A stretch of DNA of 64,000 nt. It comes from Nemopilema nomurai. Lineage: Eukaryota > Cnidaria > Scyphozoa > Rhizostomeae > Rhizostomatidae. The number at the start of each line of letters is the position of its first letter. Position 1 is the stretch's first letter. The position numbers and the translations under genes are program-made. Below are positions 37,501 to 46,500 of the stretch, in pieces. Under the pieces are notes generated by a model. It had not been told where the DNA came from. It did not search any database and worked only from the letters and a program-made list of their open reading frames with translations. Location of the stretch: positions 496,001-560,000 of the forward strand of contig ML133465.1 of the NCBI GenBank assembly GCA_003864495.1, in the 5' to 3' direction.

Positions 37501-40500
37501 TTAATCGAATCGTGTATAGGAATTATCGATTTCGAAAGGATTAGATCTGGTTAATAAAATTAATAAGAAAAAAGAAGTTCAAACAATTTTGTCCATGGGT
37601 AAACGAATAAATGTTGTACAGGAAATTGCGAGGAAGGAACACTGATTTATGGAGCGCCTTTATATATAGACATGCTTTTCGCAGAAAAACCCAGTCAATT
37701 CGTATGAGACCCAACGATGTAAGTTCACAAACACCTATAGCCATATAAATTGACTGAAAAGAATGCCTGATTGGTCAATCGCAATCAAGATGGGTCCTCA
37801 TAATTGTAAGAATTCAGAATCCGGATAGAAATAAGGTATGCAGTGAATTACTAACATCAAGATAGATGGCGTACTACCGACAAAAAACGTTTTGCAAATT
37901 AAACACATTCAAACATTCTAGAAATTTGTGTGCAACCAAAGGGTAGAACCAAGTAAATGGAAATGACAGTTTGAGATGCAATAAAAAGCCATTTGCACAG
38001 TTTAAAGAGTCATCGATGTCAAATTAAAACATTTCAATTGCGTTTTATCATTTTTAACAAGAGATCCAAAAAACGTGGAAGCGATTCTTTAAAGATTCAC
38101 AAATGTTTTACACACACTTACCAGACATTTAATGTGCATATATTACTTTTGAAAACACAAATTAATCTAATAAACTTCCCAGTCAAAGGAAAAATCATGC
38201 TTGCGTCAATCTGAATTACCCAAAATAAATTGGTCATGCTAAATTGGATTTCCTTGAGACCTTGTCAATGAAGCCGATAACAGTGCAATGTCCACCATGT
38301 TAAAAAACCCAGATTATTGATGTTGTTTCTCCCGTGCTCAAAATTTTGTGGTCCTAGCACCCACGGTATATCGACAATATTGGCAAATTGTATCAGTCTT
38401 AAGTAAGCAACATGATAAGTTTCGGTTTGAACAAGGAATGGGGCAAGCCATGGCATCACCCTATCTATACCATTTCCACGTACCAAAAAAAGAAGTGAAG
38501 AGATTTAATCTTTTCAGATTTCTGCCTCGCTAGTTTATCAGTGAGAATGAAATAAGCATTAGATTTAAACAAAAATATGCTTGAAAATATTCAGAATACT
38601 ATATATCTATAAAAATAAAATATATAAAAATATAAATTTGAAGCTACATTGGAAAGGTACCCCGTATAAAGGATTGCGAGCCTTAGATGGCCATTGTGGG
38701 CACTTAATTTAAAGATAGAAGGGCTTTTTCAAAAACATTAACTTTATTTAAACTTTCTATAACTTTACAATTTGTTAAATATTTTCATTTGTTGATTTAA
38801 ATGAATTGGAATAAAGATAATTGAAAAAGGGTTAAAGAAGGGATAGTTCATTCACTGCAAAACTTCGAAGAATATTGACAGGAACTTATTAGTTCATAAC
38901 CTTAGCTAAGTTCATGAAGAATGAAATTGTGTCAAAAATGCAGTTATTTACTGCTTCCACAGAAATGATAAATTGACTTCAAATCAAGAGAGAGAAAAGA
39001 GGGAAATGAGAGAAATTGAATGATAAATTAAATAAGGTTCGAAAAGGAAATTCTTATAAGATTGTACTAACCAGTACGTTGAAATCAAATTATAAATGCA
39101 AAGGAAAGAAAAGAGGGGCTCAGCCGGGAATCGAACCCGGAGCCTCTCGCACCCAAAGCGAGAATCATACCATTAGACCACTGAGCCGACGCAAGAGAGA
39201 CGTTGTAAAATTGAATTGTTGTTAACTTTTAATCCCATTGCATTGCAAACAGGTGACATGTTGGCCTGCAATAATACTGCGTTTGCAAATGCTTTTCGTG
39301 GAGATTTCGGTGAAGTTAGAGTTAAATATACGGTTACAGATATCGGTTTTAAGAACAGACGATAATTTTTTCATAAATGGGAGATCTCTGATTTTCCTAA
39401 ATTCATTTCCATTTATTTCCAATTCCTCACCTTGATCGCACCCGTAATTTAATACATAAGGTATGTTCAATCAAATATAATAAAGCTTTTTTCAATAAAA
39501 TTATAGCTTTTTCAGTCTGATTCTTCATATTACTTTCGATGTATCATTATTTGTGAATGTTACATTACCAAAAAGAGACTTGAAATTTCAATAATATTTT
39601 CACACAATATTTTCAAAAGCTTCGTACCTCAAACTATTATTTATCTGCACATTTTCATTCATATTCTCCAAATGGTCACAAAAAATATTTGTCTATATCC
39701 AGGTAATATTTGAGGGAAAATGAAAAAAATGAAAAAACTATAAACAAAAATTTGGAAAACTATGGCAAATTATGAAATGAAACAAAGCATCTTGAGGTCG
39801 GATGAAAAGGCTTGAATAACAAGAAAAATTAGCAATAGTCAGCGAACGAGAATACAGCCTGGTGCAACAGAGCAGCTTTAATGTCGCAAATTGCTGCTTT
39901 TTGGAAAGACTAATATTTTAACAATAGAAACTCCTGTAAATTGCTGATTATCGCTAATTCAGAACTTTGCTATCAGCAAATCTTGCGCGTAAACTTACAG
40001 TTTTTTGTCGCTGGCGTTTTTTGTCTGTGGTCCGAAGATCTCGGTTCAATACCAAGCCTGCGGAGGAGGTCCATGTAGTCGATACTAGTAGGGTTCTGAG
40101 GAATGACGTATTTCTGAATAAGTCTGCAAAGCAAAGAAAACAGTTAGAGAGCTGCTTACTTTGTAGAGGGCTTCCGTGTATAGGCTCATTTTCTAATGCT
40201 AGAGTAGTCCCTTTTATTACACCAGTTGGGAAGCCGTCTTTATTCTTCACTCCCTCTCCAGATTTGCAAAAGATAATTAAGCAGCCGGAGAAATTTGCAG
40301 AACTTTCCGAAATCGAGTTTTCAATAAAAGCTACAGATTTGCGGTTCTGATAAAAATTCACTGTAGTTTTTGAAAGGTTGGCATTAATTTAAAGTAGAGC
40401 AAACTAGAAAATCAATATATATGTATTGCATGTTCTTGCACTGCGATCATGTAATTTATAAATCAGGACTTAAGGTGAAAAAAACCGTTGAAAAAATCAT

Positions 40501-43500
40501 AATCGATATCTGAGGTATAGCCATAACCAATACACCATCAATTGCACCTTAAGAATCAGGAACCCATCACAGCTTGCAAAAAAACTTTTTAATAAGAGGA
40601 TCAATGTTCAACCTATATTTAATACAGTCTTTTCAAAACAAACAGTATTACAAACGATCTTGCTCGCCCGTGATATAAAAGAAAGAATTTGCATTTTTCT
40701 TCATTTCTGTCTAGATATAACAAAGGTGGCCATGTTAAAAGAACTTCTCACTTGTTAAAATGGGTCTCCTGCAACTTGAAACAGCAGTTGTCGAGGATGC
40801 GCTTCAATTCATTCCTTTGCACGTGGCCGTCTCTATTATAATCGAATAGACGGGCAGCCTTGAGGAAGCCATCGATGTGAGCTGCGAGCTTAAATAGGGC
40901 GTTCCAGTTATTATCAATGTGCAGTACGTTCAATGCGATAATAAATGCAATGTATGGTGTTATCATTGGAGGCTTAATGTTCCAATGGCGTGCATGAAAA
41001 AATGATACAGAGAAAAAGAAAGATTGAAAGGCGGAACTGGTTTGCGAGGTAGTATTCGTTCATATTTTGTTACCAACAAAATTGAATGATTTTGAATTGA
41101 TTCAAGTCTGTGTAAACTAGCGTTTTTAGGTCTACTATTTTACGACTGAAATCCAATGCCATCTCTGTAACCGACGGAGCGCTGTGGACCCCTGTCGTGA
41201 GAACACCTGGGGGGGAATTTATGTCTAATATGCCATTTCCATTTCATTTTATTCCCTTCTATCTCACAATTTGACAGGACCTCATTGCAGTTTTGACTGT
41301 TAATGCGCTGGACAACAACAACAACAACAACACCAACACCAACAACATCAACACGGCTAAGAATATTTTCGAAAAAAAAAGTCTTGGTAATAGCATGTTC
41401 AAGCAATTCACAGCCGAGACTCTTTTACGAAAAGTAACATTCAAGTAGGTTTCGGAAAAGTTTATAAACAGCGCTATTTGACAAAGGAAGGGTTCAGATG
41501 AGGTAATGTTAGTCTTGGCATTGTATCGCAAATTATTCCTGTGCGTGGAATTGAATCATGTATAAAAATTGTGGTGCTTTCCTTATCTTGCTAATGCTAG
41601 AAGATTGCATTCCAAGTACTATTCCAACAGTGGAATTTTGCTCTGAAGTACAAAACACTACACAGTTGCAAAGCACGGCCATTTCGGCATGTTTTGCTTC
41701 AATCAAAAATAAACTTTAATGTCAGTAATCCAATTAAGCAAGAACATCCCTACTTCCTAATTCCCTTTAGCTGCATCTTAATAATTCAACAATCAAAGCT
41801 TAAGACAGCGATTCTCTTGGAAATTAGAGCATCAAACGTTGGACATCGACTAACAATCGTTTCCTTTGAAGAAAGCTTGAGCTTCAAAAACTGAACCAAA
41901 CCCAGTTTACTATATGATGTGAGTCCTAAGAAGTGGCAAAACCAGACTGTCTTACAATTTGGCTGGTTCAGTTGACATTATTTTTTGCAGGAAGACGGCT
42001 CAGGTGGACGACTTAGTGAAGTTAAAGCGCTGATACAAATATCAAAGTGAAAAACAAAACACTGTGAAGGGGAACACCTTCTAACTGTTTGATGGATTTC
42101 GAAGGGAAGTTTGATTTTGAAAAATAATGTAGCAATATTTCTATATTCGCTGAACAAAAAACATGTCTAGCGATTATTTAGCACATAACTATTCCTTAAG
42201 ATCAGCAGAAGTTCTAGCGGCGATACAAGCCTACTTGTAAACTATAGTTCTGCGATGGCTAAATGCATAAAATTTAAGTGACATGTTCTAAATAAGTTTC
42301 TCCAGATTTATGTAAAGACAAGACTTAACCCGGGGATTCTAACAAGTCTGTTTTTCAGCCCTCAAAGTCTCTCGCCTAGCCCACATAATCTCAATGTTGA
42401 AAATGTTATTACGCAGCACTGCAAAAGTTAATGATGGATTTTTGCCATTATGGAAATTTCAATATTAAACAATTTCCCAAGATCTGGTTGTCCTTATTTC
42501 TATGTCGGCTACGCAGATCGTTCAAATGCAACTCATTTTTTACACTGTTGATGTTCCGTGATGAAACTATATCTGCGATGAGACAAAGAAACAGACGCTA
42601 AAGATAAATGTATCCATCTTCAGACAAGATGCATGGAGAACTAAATCTTGTTTATCTCCGTTTCTTTCTCTTCCTGGTTAAGCAATGCTACACTTATAGA
42701 AATTGCCCTCATTCTTTGCAAGTTGATAGGGTCTATTGAACAACTCTCTTTTTGATTCCGAGTCTTTGTTTCCATTTCCCTACGCAAACGCTTTGCAAGG
42801 TCAAATACTAGTTATCTATACACAGTGAGAAGAATAGACTTTAATCTTAATAATGAGGTAACTAGTGGCACCAACTTGAGCAAATAAATCAAAACATTTT
42901 CATATTAGACCGTCTTAAAGCTACCTTTTCTTTGAGTTTCGCCTCCACAGCTTCAAAAGAATCTGACCGACTTTCACTTGTTCTAGAGAGAAAGGGTACA
43001 TTAAGTCGATGGTTAATGAACATTTCCAACAATGCAATACAAATGAAATAATCCATTAATAAGTTGAACTGTCAACAGAAAAATCTAGACAAGCATCTTT
43101 ACATACAGTACAAAAGCGTTTAGCAGAATATGATTTTGCCATCGCCTTGTCACTTTGTTAACATATGCCCCCATCGCCAAAACAATTTCGGAAGACTTTG
43201 CACATGACAGCCAACTTCACATTCATATGACATTCTTGTTTAATCCATACTCATATTCATGTATAGATTTAAATACCAGTAATCAGTCTTTCTTCTTGGT
43301 AAAGAAATCTTATCAAAAACATATTTTTCCAGTTTTAGTTGCAGTTACGTCTGGATACCAATTCTAAAACACTAAAAACCAATTTGTGAGTCGAACAAAC
43401 AAATATACTTAAAGTTTATCCGCTGTATAGGTCTTTTATATGTAGATTAAACAAAAGCACGGAGCTGTTCCTTTGTTGAAGTTTGGACAGATTTAAATGG

Positions 43501-46500
43501 AACTGTGACTACCTTTAAAGCACAAGAAACACATCGAAACAGAGGTGATAAGAAACCGAACCTTGGCGTCGTTTGTGTGAATCTTTGAGTGTCTGACATC
43601 ATGACAGGGCCAATGCGAAACTTTTCGAGAAAAGCAACGTAATTTACAGCTCCATCGTCAGCTCTGCCAATCTAAAAAGGATTAATCTTTCAATTAGAAG
43701 TGGCTTTTCTAAAACCGAATATCGTCATTAAATGCAGAAGCTAGTTTTTCTGTGAAACGCTTCGAAATTAAACCTACACAGCTAATCCCGTAATTAAGCA
43801 GCAAGTGAAAATTGAGAAAGACAATTACTCCAAGGTTGGAATTCTTGAAACGAAATCAGGGATATCGAATCAGTGGAGCATATCTCTTCAAGCTCGCACT
43901 GTAACATGTCTCTCTTTTATTGCGCAACTACAAAGATAGATTCACAGATGAGAGAAGAAATTAGCCTCTCCAGCGTAGCATAGTCATTCCCAACTAAGTC
44001 ACAACACCCCGTTTTCAAACACCCAGGTTGGCTAAGTCCCTTCAAGACTGGGCTTCAACATACACAAGAAGCAAATTCTCCAAATTTATGGTCATATTTA
44101 TATTATCGACGAATTAAGTAAGAAACAGAAAACTAAAAAAATTTCGAGCTTTCTAAAAATTGAAATACTGAAAACTGAAAAAAATACTGTAACCTTTACG
44201 ATATCTACCGTATAACCCATAAAGAATATATTACATGGCTTTACGATAAATTGTCGATAACATACGTATTAAGAAAGTCTCAAGACAAGTTTACAGCACA
44301 AATCTATTGTTATGATGAAAAACTTGAAGCAAGTGTCACCTATGTACTTGTACATGAATACTTGAACAATAAAGCATGAACAATTCCTTGTCCCAGTAAG
44401 AGCTAAACAGTCAACATTAAGGCGCAAACGAGGAGCCATGTGGCTCATGTAGCGGTCATCTAAGTGTGAAATTATGAAAGCTTGCATGTAACATACTGCA
44501 CTTAATGCTTTACGTACCATTAACAATGCAATGCCCCAATAAAAAACAATCAAAATGTAGCTCATATGGCAATGATAAATGTCATTTGTAGGAGTATTTT
44601 CAAACCTTTCATTTATAGAAGCCTTGATAAAAGGTCGAATAGGCTGCCTACCTTGAGTAACAAGTGCTCGAATTGCTGGTCTGTGAGTTGTAGGCAGAAT
44701 GCATGAATTACACGTCGAAAGTTTTCCTTACTCACGGTCCGGCTTTTATCTACGTCTAACATTTGAAATGCCTTAAAGAATAAGAAGTGGACCAACGATG
44801 AAACGTTAAAACGAAGAGACTACACTGGCTGTTATCTCATAAAACGCTATTTAAAGAATAAAATTTATCCTGTAAATAGAATTGACATTGACTTCGACAT
44901 TTCATTACATTCAACATATGTCAAAGCAGTAAACAAAACCAGCTTTACGAATTCATCATGGCTCTTAAAAGTGAAGTTAAAAAGTCAAACGAACAATCGA
45001 AACGAACAGACCTTCCAGGCTTTTGAGTGCTCAAAATTTGCTTTGGGTTAATTCTTCAATGATGGCATAACGACTTAAGACAAAATGCTTTATGAAATTT
45101 AAGTTGCTGAAAATATTGTACAAAAGGCTTTGACTGAAAATTTTTCCCCGAAGAATATGAAATTCTGAACTCGGGCAAGCAATTTATCCATCTGACGGAA
45201 ATGTCTAGATCAAAGACAACCCAAGCCAACACTTGACTTAAAATCACGTTATCACAACAATCGCCTGACAGGACCAGCAACACATTACATTAGCTGAATG
45301 AAATCTTACTTCTCTCATGTCAGAGTACTTTCTTCTCACGCTCTCCCTTATGATATTCTCTGCCTTTAGAATTCCATAGATGTTCCCACCTCCCTTTGTC
45401 ATACCTTGAAAAGAAAAAGAGCTGAACACTTGAAATAAAAATTGGTAGAAATACGGTGCAAAAAGGTTCAGAAAAAGCATTTGAGACATTATTTTTAGCG
45501 TCTAGACGGTTTCGATAGGCATGCTTTTTGAATGGACGTTTAAATGGCAGGTATGTTCTAAAGAAAAAAAGGCTCAGGTTAATCACTCGAACGATCAATG
45601 TTGTTCTGATTCAATTGCTAAAATTTTACCTGCACTGCTCAACATGAGGTCTCATTTCATTGTCTTCCTCTTGAACACTTGTTTATGTTTCAAAATTTTT
45701 CACACATTTCAAAATAGATCAAATATGGAAAAAGGGCTGTTGAATAGAATGCGCTATGCAGTGTGCGAAAACTGTAATTTTGGGTTTCATTCTTTCACAA
45801 CTTCAATTAGCAGAGAAAGATTTGATCATGCAAAAATCCACGTTACCGCTGTTTCAGGCATTTATCTAATTTATGATTTATCAATTCTACGGAACATTGG
45901 ACCAATCATCATTTTCACCGCTCCATTTCGGGGAAGAGAAAATCGGAATGCAGAAATGTCATTGTCAAAGCTGAAAGCATTACATTTCTAGCTATAGGCA
46001 ATGGCAATGTCTGGGTTCTGCAAACCCTCAGACGAAACACCAGTCTATAATTTCTATGAAGGCAAAATGTTTTCATAGAGATAAATTTCGAGTTTGAGCC
46101 CTGCAAGGTGAAAAGATCCCTTAAATCAGAAGGTTGTTCCAAGGATAAGTAAAGTGTCACTCAACAGGCCGTGTATGACAGCAACACTACACTGAGAAAT
46201 GCCTAAGAGAGTTAACATAGTGTTTAAATATTAAAGTGATTAACATTACAAAAGAATCCAAATAGCACGACTGCTTGAATTGACTTACTACTTGGAAACA
46301 AACAAAGCATCTGAATAGCTCTACAAAAGGATCTGGAATAATAAAGTATGTCTACTCTTGGGATTCACCACAAGGGTTTGCTTCCAGGGCTGGCTATCAC
46401 CAGATCTGTGTATGCAGTTACAGAAAAGCAATGTAGACCTAAACCTTTTGATGTGCCAAGATAGCCTTACTTGAATCAGAGAGCTAGAAGTTTTGATCCC

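Larger units (their letters stand above)
32482..39998 (-). other. Intron 7 (7.5 kb)
   Basis: Holds the candidate alternative first exon (34485-34800) and tRNA-Pro (39116-39187). The sequence just above 34800 would be the internal promoter if that exon is real; no TATA box is evident. Open frames of 60-100 codons elsewhere in the intron show no protein similarity I recognise. Confidence 0.4.

Noticed and set aside
39954..40361. Open frames on both strands over EFCAB6-like exon 7
   Set aside because: The minus-strand frame is offset from the spliced exon and the plus-strand one is its antisense shadow.
45521..45991. 156-codon plus-strand open frame
   Set aside because: Lies antisense across an intron of the EFCAB6-like gene, with no recognisable domain or coding bias.
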